A stretch of 62,426 nt of DNA from positions 1 to 62,426 of the forward strand of contig NZ_FNFY01000013.1 in NCBI RefSeq assembly GCF_900101075.1, written 5' to 3'. Origin of the DNA: Lacicoccus qingdaonensis. Its GTDB lineage: Bacteria; Bacillota; Bacilli; Staphylococcales; Salinicoccaceae. A program made the translations under genes and the position numbers. The notes below the pieces were generated by a model, which was given only the letters and a program-made list of their open reading frames with translations, was not told the origin of the DNA and made no database searches. Shown piece by piece: positions 51,917 to 60,234 of this stretch; positions within the stretch are counted from its first letter, which is position 1, and each line of letters begins with the position of its first letter.

Positions 51917-51952
51917 AAAATCCCCTGGAACTTAAGTTCCAGGGGATTTTTA
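51917..51952. terminator. Terminator after tRNA-Ala, shared with DUF2207 gene
   Basis: Perfect palindrome AAAATCCCCTGGAACTT plus complement with almost no loop, then TTTTT; works in both directions. Confidence 0.9.
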
Positions 51953-51965
51953 CGACTTTCCGGCA

Positions 51966-53702
51966 CTATCTTGCACCACCGCCTCCACCGCCTGCAGCAC
52001 CGGCGCCGCCGCCGGCACCTGTTGAACCTCCGCCGCCTGCTGCGGCTGCTGAGCTGGCAGAACTGAATCCGCCCTGTCCAAGTCCTTTCGACCAGGTTTG
52101 TGTAGCGAGATGCGGGCCGTAATAATAATGCATCATTGCCGGATACATCGAATCGCCGGTTTCGTCCGGCGTCAATTTTGACAGATGCTTTCTGACATCC
52201 TCGCCTTCTCCGACCAGCACACTCCAAATGATATGCACCCTGTAATTCTCTTCACTTTCGTAAATTCTGCTGTAATCTTCTTTAAGATAGTTTTTATACT
52301 GACATAAATGATCAATCAGCTGGTTGCCTTTTTCACTCGGTGCCACAATCGGCACAGGAATGCCCCAGACTTTATCTTTCTTATAATTGGCATAGCCGTT
52401 CGCCTCCAGCCAGCGGTCCGAATAGTTCTTGAGTTCATCCGCCACCGCACCGACTTCTTCTGCATGCTTTTTCGACCATTTCTTTAATCCTTTTTCATCA
52501 ATGACACCTTCGTCATCCGCCGCTTCCAGCAGCATGCGCCATAATAATGCGTCATAGCCGCTTTCCAGATCATTGTCCTTCAGATGCTCACTGACCTCTT
52601 CAAATGAATGGGAGTAGCCATCGATCAGTGACTGATAATCATGGATCAATATTTCAGGTGACCCCTTATCCAATGTCTTATCCTGATGACCAATTTCAAT
52701 TGTAATTCTCTCTTCGTCAGTCCACTTCATCAAATACGCCTGGAATATTTCTTCGAAATAAGCCATATTCAAATGCATCAGCATATATGCGATGCCTGCA
52801 TAATCGCCAATTACCGGCGGTTCACTGGTTTCGAGCCCTTTATTCCTCCGCTTGATACTCCCGGCTGAAGCGATATGTCCGCCCTCTTTGTATCTGGATG
52901 CAAGCTGGGTGGTGAAAATGACCACCGCCGCCACAATCGCCCCAAAAATACCGACGAGTGTGACAATAAGGCCGGTACTCATACCGCCGTCATCATAGAT
53001 GGAGCCGTCCATCGCCTCTTCCTCCTGCTCCTCTATCGATCCTTCACCTGAAACGTCCGTATTATATGTACCTTCAGGGAAATGCATGAGCAGTACAGCA
53101 TCATTGCCGCCCGTCAAAGTCTCGCCTGCTGTCCACTGGATGCCGTCGTCGACAGCGACGATATCGCCTTCAAAACCGAAGCCCCAAAATTGAATATCTT
53201 CATCGTTCAGAGAAACATCCGATGTCACATTCATCCTGAAATTTTCAGTGTCCAGATCTGTGAATGTATCAAAGTTATAATATAGAGACTGTCCGCCTTC
53301 AAGATTGCGTACAACATTTTCGAGAGTATAGTTGACGACATACGTATGTTCACCGTACTCACCGATCCCCCAGACAAGTTCGATCCCGTCATCGGTATCG
53401 ATCTCACCGTATTTACCGGCCTTCTCTTCCTGGCTCGCATCCATATCCCAATTTTCTTCCTCAGCAAATCCTTCGACGGAAAAGTCGGTGACTTCTATGC
53501 CTTCCATATCTTCCTCGTTGAAGACGATATAATTTTCGGTGCCTTCATCCATATCCGCTTCACGCGTTTCCGTCACCGAAACTGAGCCATCCTCGTTGAT
53601 CTCTATATCCATTTCCAGACTGTTGATTTCATTCGCTTCTGCATTCACACTGAAGAAAATAAAAGCCGTCATCGTGATGATCATTGTTATAATGTGCTTC
53701 AT
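51966..53702 (-). CDS. DUF2207-domain membrane protein with glycine-rich tail
   Basis: 578 residues from the ATG at 53702 (CGGAGGGG upstream). Signal peptide (to about NAEA), an extracytoplasmic DUF2207 domain (MDIEINEDGSVSVTETREADM, LVWGIGEYGEHTYVVNYTLENV, DGIQWTAGETLTGGNDAVLLMHFP), one membrane helix (STGLIVTLVGIFGAIVAAVVIF), a helical cytosolic part, then a tail of about 30 Gly/Ala/Ser residues ending AGGGGGGAR. Such Gly-rich tails are usual for the family. Role unknown. Confidence 0.85.
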   Translation of the reverse strand: MKHIITMIITMTAFIFFSVNAEANEINSLEMDIEINEDGSVSVTETREADMDEGTENYIVFNEEDMEGIEVTDFSVEGFAEEENWDMDASQEEKAGKYGEIDTDDGIELVWGIGEYGEHTYVVNYTLENVVRNLEGGQSLYYNFDTFTDLDTENFRMNVTSDVSLNDEDIQFWGFGFEGDIVAVDDGIQWTAGETLTGGNDAVLLMHFPEGTYNTDVSGEGSIEEQEEEAMDGSIYDDGGMSTGLIVTLVGIFGAIVAAVVIFTTQLASRYKEGGHIASAGSIKRRNKGLETSEPPVIGDYAGIAYMLMHLNMAYFEEIFQAYLMKWTDEERITIEIGHQDKTLDKGSPEILIHDYQSLIDGYSHSFEEVSEHLKDNDLESGYDALLWRMLLEAADDEGVIDEKGLKKWSKKHAEEVGAVADELKNYSDRWLEANGYANYKKDKVWGIPVPIVAPSEKGNQLIDHLCQYKNYLKEDYSRIYESEENYRVHIIWSVLVGEGEDVRKHLSKLTPDETGDSMYPAMMHYYYGPHLATQTWSKGLGQGGFSSASSAAAAGGGGSTGAGGGAGAAGGGGGGAR

Positions 53703-53740
53703 GATTCCCCTCCGTTTCACAGACTGCTTTCAATGATTGA

Positions 53741-54427
53741 TCAGCCATTAAGTAAATAGTCGCCGATTTTTAACGGATCGACAGATTCGCCGTCTTTGAA
53801 TACCCGCATATTGCCGCCTGACAGTTCATCGATCAGCAGAACTTTACCGGTTTCAGCGTCCCGGCCGAACTCCAATTTGATGTCATATAAATCCAGCCCC
53901 TTATCTGCAAGCTCATCTTTGATCAGTTCGCTGACACGTACAGTCAGATCTGCAACTTCCTGATATTCATCCGGCTTTAAAATATTCAGGGCTTCCAGTG
54001 CCGCTTCGTTGATCAAAGGATCTCCACGTTCATCATCCTTCAATGTCATTTCCACATATGCCGGCAGGTCGGCACCCTCTTCAATGTAATTACCGTAACG
54101 GCGGATGAAGCTGCCGACCGCCTTGAATCGGCAGATGACTTCCAGACCTTCACCGAACACTGTAATTTTCTTTACCTTCATCGTCCGTGCGTCCACATCC
54201 GCATCCACATAATGTGTTGGAATACCTGCTGCATTGATCTTTTCAAAAAGATGGCTGCTCATCCGGAGCCCCGCCCTGCCGGAACCTTCAACCGTCAGGC
54301 CGACCTGGTTTTCACCCGGATCAAATACGCCGTCCTTGCCCGTCATATCGTCTTTGAAATAAAGTACAAACTCACCCTTCTCATCCTGATATACATCTTT
54401 CGTCTTGCCTTTATACACTAGCTCCAT
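53741..54427 (-). CDS. purC: SAICAR synthetase-like protein (PurC family)
   Basis: 228 residues. [29 protein letters not shown] (ATP-binding KGKxK start), [17 protein letters not shown] (substrate-binding R-x-x-x-x-G-S), [28 protein letters not shown] and [12 protein letters not shown] (catalytic DE). The family ligates aspartate to CAIR in purine synthesis. Sequence motifs ([17 protein letters not shown] in place of EVVVRNxxAGS) show a divergent PurC; no other purine genes flank it, so it may be a second, specialised copy. Confidence 0.8.
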   Translation of the reverse strand: MELVYKGKTKDVYQDEKGEFVLYFKDDMTGKDGVFDPGENQVGLTVEGSGRAGLRMSSHLFEKINAAGIPTHYVDADVDARTMKVKKITVFGEGLEVICRFKAVGSFIRRYGNYIEEGADLPAYVEMTLKDDERGDPLINEAALEALNILKPDEYQEVADLTVRVSELIKDELADKGLDLYDIKLEFGRDAETGKVLLIDELSGGNMRVFKDGESVDPLKIGDYLLNG

Positions 54428-54533
54428 ATAGACACCTCATAAATTAAGTTATTATCATTATAATCCTATTGATTAAGAATAGAAAATATTTTTAAGGTTT
54501 TTCACTCTTTTGAAGAATACTTTTTTATGTATG

Positions 54534-54564
54534 AAAAAGGCACCCTGAAAAAGGTGCCTTTTTT
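54534..54564. terminator. Intrinsic terminator after the small secreted protein gene
   Basis: AAAAAGGCACC/GGTGCCTTTTTT arms, in both orientations rich in A/T outside. Confidence 0.85.
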
Positions 54565-54569
54565 ACATA

Positions 54570-54992
54570 CTATTGCGGTGCTGTGCTTTTATGAATCCAG
54601 TGCATGCTGACATCTTTATGGTTCAAATCTTTTTCATAAGTCAAAATTACACCATTGCCATTATCTGCATCCGCGACTGACTGTGCTCTTGTCTCTTCCA
54701 TTGCCGATGCGATTGCAGGCGGCAGCTCCATCACTTTGAATACACCCGGAAGCAGTCCTGCGACATCCGCAAGTTCTCCGTTCATATCAGCAGTATTTTG
54801 AATTTCCGCTGCCTTATCCGATGTTTCACATGAATTTAAATAAACGTGTTTAACCATCGTTGCCCCGTCCCGGTCATCAACAACTTTGTTCACCCCGTTA
54901 CAGGATGCGGCTTCAACATTCTGATTGCCCGCTATGGCTCCCAGGCCTAATGCAAGTGCCAATACCATTACTACTTTAAATAGATTTTTCAT
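54570..54992 (-). CDS. Small secreted protein of unknown function
   Basis: 140 residues. Signal peptide with cleavage after VEA-A (about residue 29), giving a mature protein of about 110 residues with two cysteines (CNGVNKV near 31, NSCETSDK near 54) that could form a disulfide. The C-terminus contains a DADNGNGVILTYEKDL segment resembling a motif in several small secreted Firmicute proteins. AAGGAG precedes the ATG. Bacteriocin-like or protease-inhibitor-like roles are possible but unsupported. Confidence 0.65.
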   Translation of the reverse strand: MKNLFKVVMVLALALGLGAIAGNQNVEAASCNGVNKVVDDRDGATMVKHVYLNSCETSDKAAEIQNTADMNGELADVAGLLPGVFKVMELPPAIASAMEETRAQSVADADNGNGVILTYEKDLNHKDVSMHWIHKSTAPQ

Positions 54993-55191
54993 AAAATGAA
55001 ATCTCCTTTCATTGTAGTATATTCAAAAGTTTCCACGTCTACATTAAAATAAACGTAAAAACACAATTAAATTTCAATTTAACAATTATATACTGAGTTT
55101 CATATCTTATAACAAGATCTGTCATGCCATATACTTCGGACCGGTTTGATTTCAAATTTCCCGAAAATACTGCTGACACTCTAATGTGTAA

Positions 55192-55287
55192 TTGAATAAA
55201 ATTATATTTCATGGTAAAGTTTGGATGATTCAAACTCATATATAAAATGATTGAACCGGGTGCTCTTTTGAGTGCCCGGTTCTTTTC
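55192..55287 (+). ncRNA. Candidate small RNA with its own promoter and terminator
   Basis: TTGAAT (55192-55197), a 17-base spacer and TAAAGT (55215-55220) precede a hairpin at 55253-55282 (GAACCGGG...CCCGGTTC with two G-U pairs) ending in TCTTTT. There is no open frame between them. The G-U pairs become mismatches on the other strand, so the RNA should read to the right. Expected length about 60 bases. Confidence 0.4.
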
Positions 55288-55411
55288 AATTTAAAATTGG
55301 ATCAGCTCCTTGTCTTATGAATGTCAATTTTTTAAGCTATTTTAATACCAGCGGCTGCAGGCGATAAAAATAATTAGAGAAGTTTCAAACGTAAAGGATG
55401 CAATGACCATC

Positions 55412-55504
55412 TGGTATAATCTAGTATGGGAATAAGGTGTTTATTTATAAAATCTTTCAAAAGTCGGTGTTTTTGAAAGTCGGAGCCCATGACACAGGCA
55501 CCTT
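55412..55504 (+). promoter_or_regulatory. Extended -10 promoter and possible structured leader of the ferredoxin-NADP reductase gene
   Basis: TGGTATAAT (55412-55420) is an extended -10 promoter with no good -35. The leader could form three helices: CTTTCAAAA/TTTTGAAAG (55454-55462 and 55471-55479, nine pairs), AAGGTG/CACCTT (55434-55439 and 55499-55504), and ATGGG/CCCAT (55426-55430 and 55486-55490). The last two cross, giving a possible pseudoknot. AAGTCGG occurs twice. No known riboswitch class was recognised. Confidence 0.4.
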
Positions 55505-55543
55505 AAAAAAATGTGCATCAACTATCATTGGAGGCGTTTAAAC

Positions 55544-56536
55544 ATGAATGATCATTCATCGGAACTTTATGATATAACGATTATAGGCGGCGGTCCGGCA
55601 GGATTGTTTGCAGCTTTTTACGGAGGTATGCGCGGGATGAAAGTGAAAGTGATTGAAAGCCTGCCCCAGCTCGGCGGCCAGCTTTCCGCCCTTTATCCTG
55701 AAAAGTATATATACGATGTCGCAGGCTATCCTAAAGTCCGTGCCCAGGAACTTGTCGACAACCTGATTGCCCAAATGGAGATTTTTGAACAGACCGTTGT
55801 CCTCGGTCAGACTGTCCAGAATATCAATAAGCAGTCGGACGACACTTTTGTGATTGAGACTGACGAAGAAATACACTACTCAAAAACGATCATCATCACC
55901 GGCGGCATCGGTGCTTTCGAACCGAGGAAACTGAAAATTGAAGAAGCAGAACAATATGAAGGCAAAAACCTTCATTATTTTGTCGATGATATAAAAAATT
56001 TCAAAGATAAGAACGTACTGATATGCGGCGGGGGAGACTCAGCGGTTGACTGGGCGCTGACACTTGCAGATGATGCGAACGTCACACTGACTCACCGCAG
56101 GGACAAATTCCGCGCACATGAGCACAGTGTATCCGAATTGCGTGCTTCCGCGGTCAATATCCACTCCTCATTTGAAGTGGCGGAACTCCGCGGGGACGGT
56201 GACAAAATCAGACAGGCCGTTTTGCAGGAAGTGAAAGGTACCGAACAGATTGTCGTTGATGTCGACAGCGTCATCGTCAACTATGGCTTCATCTCATCTC
56301 TCGGACCCATTAAAAATTGGGGACTCGATATCACCAGAAATTCAATTCTCGTCAATCCCCGCATGGAAACAAACATCCCCGGCATATATGCGGCAGGGGA
56401 CATCACCTCATTTGAAGGAAAAGTGAAGCTGATTGTGACCGGCTTCGGAGAAGCGACGACAGCTGTAAGCAATGCCAAGTCATTTATCGACCCGAAAGCC
56501 CGTCTTCAGCCGAAGCACAGTACGGATATGTTCTAG
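55544..56536 (+). CDS. yumC: Ferredoxin-NADP reductase, thioredoxin-reductase-like (YumC)
   Basis: 330 residues from the ATG at 55544 (TTGGAGGCG upstream). FAD motif [24 protein letters not shown] motif [19 protein letters not shown]-binding [20 protein letters not shown]-terminal [25 protein letters not shown]. No CxxC redox pair, so it is the ferredoxin/flavodoxin reductase type and not thioredoxin reductase. It passes electrons between NADPH and ferredoxin or flavodoxin in the cytosol. Confidence 0.92.
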   Translation: MNDHSSELYDITIIGGGPAGLFAAFYGGMRGMKVKVIESLPQLGGQLSALYPEKYIYDVAGYPKVRAQELVDNLIAQMEIFEQTVVLGQTVQNINKQSDDTFVIETDEEIHYSKTIIITGGIGAFEPRKLKIEEAEQYEGKNLHYFVDDIKNFKDKNVLICGGGDSAVDWALTLADDANVTLTHRRDKFRAHEHSVSELRASAVNIHSSFEVAELRGDGDKIRQAVLQEVKGTEQIVVDVDSVIVNYGFISSLGPIKNWGLDITRNSILVNPRMETNIPGIYAAGDITSFEGKVKLIVTGFGEATTAVSNAKSFIDPKARLQPKHSTDMF

Positions 56537-56656
56537 CCGGTACGATATGCCACAGCTTTTGATATCCCAAAGAATAAATTTCTTTGGGTTTTTCTTTTGA
56601 AGGTGTAGAATGGTTGGAGTAAGTTTTAAGGAATTAAAGTACGGAGGAACATACAT

Positions 56657-57154
56657 ATGGGCATTCTGCATGTCTTAAAACTCTGCCTGTCATTGCCGAC
56701 AAGACAGGTAGTTTTTCAATTGAACCGTGTGAAAACAAAACACTTTTTCGGCTATATCGTCTTACTTCTGTTGATCGCTCTGCTGCCAAACGGCATCCAG
56801 CTGGTTACAGACTCCATAAACAGCGGTGGATTCAGCCAGGAATATCTGATTATTCTGATCCTGTATCCGTCTCTCGTGATACTTTTCGGCATTCTCGGTA
56901 TATCACTTCTTGCATCAATCGGAATTTTATTCAGATGGCTGACCGAAAGGAAGCTGGTGTATCCGTTATTATGGCGGATGACCGTCTTTGCACTGACTTA
57001 TCCTGTAATCATCTTCACCATTTTGGATATCTTTGAGATGAACGGCACACTCTCCAGCCTGTTACTGCTGGTTATGTTTATGATAATATTTTTCAAAATG
57101 ATTCTCGTCTACCCTAAAGCGAGGAAGAAAAAGCAGGTAAATAAAGCTCATTAA
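56657..57154 (+). CDS. DUF1189-family membrane protein
   Basis: 165 residues, four predicted membrane helices. ACGGAGGA upstream of ATG. Pattern of the family: LPTRQVVFQLNRVKTKHFFGYIVLLLLIALLPNG, YPSLVILFGILGISLLASIG, WRMTVFALTYPVIIFTIL. Function unknown; relatives are often induced with cell-envelope stress in Bacillus (YqgB-type). Ends in a terminator that is part of a 50-base repeat. Confidence 0.7.
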   Translation: MGILHVLKLCLSLPTRQVVFQLNRVKTKHFFGYIVLLLLIALLPNGIQLVTDSINSGGFSQEYLIILILYPSLVILFGILGISLLASIGILFRWLTERKLVYPLLWRMTVFALTYPVIIFTILDIFEMNGTLSSLLLLVMFMIIFFKMILVYPKARKKKQVNKAH

Positions 57155-57162
57155 AACGGATG

Positions 57163-57207
57163 AAACCGGATGGAATAGATGACCATGCTGATTCCATCCG
57201 GTTTTTT
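57163..57207 (+). terminator. Intrinsic terminator after the DUF1189 gene
   Basis: Fourteen-base arms AAACCGGATGGAAT/ATTCCATCCGGTTT, 14-base loop, then TTTT. Its right arm is the first unit of a tandem repeat. Confidence 0.8.
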
Positions 57208-57317
57208 CTGTGGATTCCGGACAGTTCCCTCCAAATCGGATTTCCATCCGGTTTACAGATCTATTTCCGGACAGTTCCCAAAATTTTTCTTTTCCATCCG
57301 TTCTGTTATCCGGACAG
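57191..57317. repeat. Three 50-base tandem units containing TTCCATCCGG and TTCCGGACAGTTCCC
   Basis: TTCCATCCG begins at 57192, 57242 and 57292, an exact 50-base step. CCGGACAG follows in each unit, as TTCCGGACAGTTCCC in the first two and ATCCGGACAGACTTT in the third. The third unit covers the last codons of the minus-strand monooxygenase gene (stop at 57306). The spacer parts differ strongly between units, so the repeat is old or conserved only in its motifs. Confidence 0.7.
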
Positions 57318-58814
57318 ACTTTGAATTTGATATTCATCAACCATACTTCTGATACTGCTCAAATTCTCAATGTCCGCCGCAGCAGATATATGCCCGTCGG
57401 GACGGACGAGATAGACAGAATTCTCATTCATCCCTTTATCTTTCAGGGATTTATCCCACGGCAGGTGGAAAAGCTCGAGCCCCGTATCGTTTACCAGTGC
57501 TTCAACATCACTGTTCACTTCGCCGTAAGCATGAATCTGCCAGTCGAGAGACTTGAGCGGCCGGAAGTTGTTCACTTCACCGCGCCGGATCCACGGCAGC
57601 CTGTCACCGCCTTTAATATCACCGGATTCTCCTCCGCTCAGATTACTGTCATGATAGCTGACCTGAATCTGGGAAACCGTTTCGAACAGCCGCTCCCTCA
57701 TATATTTGAATTTCAGAAGTCGGGGAATAAAGACCGGCACCACAAAATTTCTCAGTCGCTGCTTATCCACCATAAACTTGAACAGCCGGTCCGTCGTATT
57801 GACCAATGTGTGGGCAAATGCAATTCTTTCGCTTTCATATGTGTCGAGGACGGAGGCCGCGGTCTTTCCTTTCAAAACCGCACTCAGCTTCCAGGCCAGA
57901 TTAAAGGCATCGCCGATGCCAGTGTTCATCCCCTGGCCGCCGGCGGGACTGTGTATATGACCGGCATCTCCGACTATGAACACACGGCCGGTTCTGAATT
58001 TTTCAGCGACCCGGTGGTGGGAGCGGTAGGAAGAATACCAGTTCACTTTCTTTAACTTGACCGGCAGAATGTCCTCTGCATATGGAATCATATCGGCAAA
58101 ATCTTCCGGTCCTTCCCCGCCTTCCTTGAATTCTTCCGGAACCAGGCCGATCAGCCTCACCTGATCCATCGTTCTGATCGGGAAACCGATGCAGAAATAT
58201 TCATCACGGAAGCCGATGGTCGGCCCTTCCAGCACTGTGTCACTTTCGACGTCCGCGACAAAGAAAGTCTGTTTGTATGTGCCGCCTGAAAAATCGATAT
58301 CCAGCGCCTTTCTGACGGTGCTCGATGCACAGTCACAGCCGCATATATATGAGAATGTCTTCGTTTCAATACCGTTTTCCGATTCTATGACAGCCTTCAC
58401 CGAATCACCGTCATCCTGGAAACTTTTCAGTTCATGGTTCCAACTTACTTCGTGCCCGGACGATTCAAGTTCATTCACCAGAATATTCTCATGCGCATCC
58501 TGGGGCAGTATCAGAACATATGGAAATGCACTCATTTCCCGTCCCAGCTGACCGACCGGTATACGGGCCAGATGTTTTTTATTTTTAAAGAAATTGATTT
58601 TGTTGACCATAATGCCGTTGACTACAATCTTATCGGCAATCCCCAGCTGCTCATAAAGTTCCAGCGTCCTCGCCTGGACTGCCATCGCCCGTGACGTCGT
58701 GCCCGGCCCGCTTTCTTTGTCGATGATGGTGAACGGGATGTTCTGTCTGCTCAATGATATGGCGAGTGCAAGCCCGCTCGGCCCTGCACCCACAATCAAT
58801 ACTTCCTTGTCCAT
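57306..58814 (-). CDS. FAD-dependent aromatic-ring monooxygenase (PheA/TfdB/UbiH-like)
   Basis: 502 residues from the ATG at 58814 (GGAGGTG upstream). FAD motif EVLIVGAGPSGLALAISLSR; DG-type motif YICGCDCASSTVRKALDIDFSG; second FAD motif RVFIVGDAGHIHSPAGGQGMNTGIGDAFNLAWKL; a C-terminal thioredoxin-like fold (about 420-500) with YLVRPDGHIS. Such enzymes hydroxylate phenolic rings using NADPH and O2. The substrate is unknown. Monocistronic; the last codons coincide with a repeat unit. Confidence 0.88.
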   Translation of the reverse strand: MDKEVLIVGAGPSGLALAISLSRQNIPFTIIDKESGPGTTSRAMAVQARTLELYEQLGIADKIVVNGIMVNKINFFKNKKHLARIPVGQLGREMSAFPYVLILPQDAHENILVNELESSGHEVSWNHELKSFQDDGDSVKAVIESENGIETKTFSYICGCDCASSTVRKALDIDFSGGTYKQTFFVADVESDTVLEGPTIGFRDEYFCIGFPIRTMDQVRLIGLVPEEFKEGGEGPEDFADMIPYAEDILPVKLKKVNWYSSYRSHHRVAEKFRTGRVFIVGDAGHIHSPAGGQGMNTGIGDAFNLAWKLSAVLKGKTAASVLDTYESERIAFAHTLVNTTDRLFKFMVDKQRLRNFVVPVFIPRLLKFKYMRERLFETVSQIQVSYHDSNLSGGESGDIKGGDRLPWIRRGEVNNFRPLKSLDWQIHAYGEVNSDVEALVNDTGLELFHLPWDKSLKDKGMNENSVYLVRPDGHISAAADIENLSSIRSMVDEYQIQSLSG

Positions 58815-58970
58815 AACATACACCTCCACTGCAAAACTCCCAGTTATTTCACTATACCCTATAGATACAATGTTAATTTATAAAAATCTTTACAATATTA
58901 ATCTCAATTTCAGCATATATTCCTGTGTTCAGGGAACAGTCTACCATATAGTGAAAAGCAGGTGATTACA

Positions 58971-59327
58971 TTGATACAACGTGAAGATATTTTTGATTTT
59001 GTGAGTGAAAGATATGGCGTCAGGCCGGACTATCCATGGAAGGGAAACACGACTTATGCGGTGTTAAGGCATAAGGACAATGAAAAGTGGTTCGGTCTGG
59101 TCATGGATATCACCGCGGGTAAATTGGGGCTGGACAGCGATGAGAAAATCGACGTTTTGAACGTAAAAGTGAGAAAAGAATTTGTCGGACCTTTACGTGA
59201 GAAGGCCGGCATTTACAAGGCATACCATATGGATAAGAATAATTGGGTGACAATCAATCTGGACGAAGTTGGAAAGCCAGGAGAAATTCAAGACCTCATT
59301 GCTGAAAGTTATGAACTGACTGAATAA
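58971..59327 (+). CDS. MmcQ/YjbR-family protein
   Basis: 118 residues from the TTG at 58971, which has CAGGTGAT at better spacing; a GTG at 58962 is an alternative start. YjbR fold: IFDFVSERYGVRPDYPWKGNTTYAVLRHKDNEKWFGLVM, LGLDSDEKIDVLNVK, KAGIYKAYHMDKNNWVTI. These small proteins have a double-wing-like fold and are thought to bind DNA or ligands; no function is established. Confidence 0.8.
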   Translation: MIQREDIFDFVSERYGVRPDYPWKGNTTYAVLRHKDNEKWFGLVMDITAGKLGLDSDEKIDVLNVKVRKEFVGPLREKAGIYKAYHMDKNNWVTINLDEVGKPGEIQDLIAESYELTE

Positions 59328-59359
59328 AAACAGCATGTCATTTATATCAAGGGTCAACT

Positions 59360-59386
59360 TTGACAATTTTATGAATTCACTATAAA
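59360..59386 (+). promoter_or_regulatory. Possible promoter of the gluconate-dehydrogenase-type operon
   Basis: TTGACA (59360-59365) and TATAAA (59381-59386) with a short 15-base spacer, 57 bases before the start codon. Confidence 0.45.
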
Positions 59387-59442
59387 CTTCAATTAACGAG
59401 ATTTTTTTTAATTTCACCAAATGATTTCTGGAGGGGATTATA

Positions 59443-60234
59443 ATGGCTGAACACGATAACGAAGGCAAAGAAAAGGTGTTTTCAAGACGTGATTTTCTTA
59501 AGACTTCCGGTGTTGCTGCAGGCGGTATTGTCGGCGGGGCAATGTTCGGAGGGGTCGTCGGCAGTCTGTATCAATCAGAAGAAGGCACACAGACCGAAGA
59601 ACCCGAGACCGATACGGAAGGATCATCATCAGATGGCGAAGCCCTTGATGATGCGCGTACTTACTTCAGCAGAGGTGAAGATTTTGAAACGCTTTCTGCT
59701 GCGACTGAAAAAATATACCCTGAAGATGATAACGGGCCCGGCGCCATCGAGCTTGGCGTACCTTATTTCATCGACAGACAGTGTAATCACTTCTGGGGCC
59801 GAAATTCAAGGGAATACATGATGGGGCCGTTTGACTATGAAGGTGCAGAAACCCACGGCATCCAGTCAAAGATGACCCGTGCAGAAACATTGCTTTTCGG
59901 TGTGCGCCGCATGTTGGAGCTGAGCCGGGAAGAACATGATGATGATTTCGCAAACCTGGATGAGGACCAGCAGATCAACATTCTGGAAAGTTTCGAATCC
60001 GGTGATGTAGATATTACAGGCGTACGCTCAGAAGATTTCTTCGCACTGTTAAGAAGTATGACGATTCAAGGCGTATACGCCGACCCTGTTTACGGCGGAA
60101 ACCGCGACTATGCCGGCTGGAAGATGATAGAGTTTCCGGGACCGCGCATGGGCTGGGGTAATGACATTGAATCAGAAGACTTCCAGGTCATAGAGCCTGA
60201 AGGACTACGTACTTATCAAGGAGGGGGAATGTAA
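59443..60234 (+). CDS. Gluconate 2-dehydrogenase subunit 3-like protein with Tat signal
   Basis: 263 residues. Twin-arginine signal SRRDFLKTSG (near 14-23) followed by a Gly/Ala/Val-rich hydrophobic segment, then an acidic linker and the subunit 3 domain (YFSRGEDFETLSAATEKIYPEDDNGPGAIELGVPYFID, MTRAETLLFGVRRML, RSMTIQGVYADPVYGGNRDYAGWKMIEFPG). This small subunit carries the export signal and chaperones the large flavoprotein subunit out of the cell. Its stop codon ends right before the ATG of the large subunit, so they are coupled. Confidence 0.88.
   Translation: MAEHDNEGKEKVFSRRDFLKTSGVAAGGIVGGAMFGGVVGSLYQSEEGTQTEEPETDTEGSSSDGEALDDARTYFSRGEDFETLSAATEKIYPEDDNGPGAIELGVPYFIDRQCNHFWGRNSREYMMGPFDYEGAETHGIQSKMTRAETLLFGVRRMLELSREEHDDDFANLDEDQQINILESFESGDVDITGVRSEDFFALLRSMTIQGVYADPVYGGNRDYAGWKMIEFPGPRMGWGNDIESEDFQVIEPEGLRTYQGGGM

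Noticed and set aside
51831..51952. tRNA-Ala as an integration site of a mobile island
   Set aside because: No integrase gene, no duplicated tRNA 3' end, and normal base composition on both sides.
55039..55239. 66-codon minus-strand frame in the yumC upstream gap
   Set aside because: AT-rich, no ribosome site, and it crosses the likely small RNA promoter.
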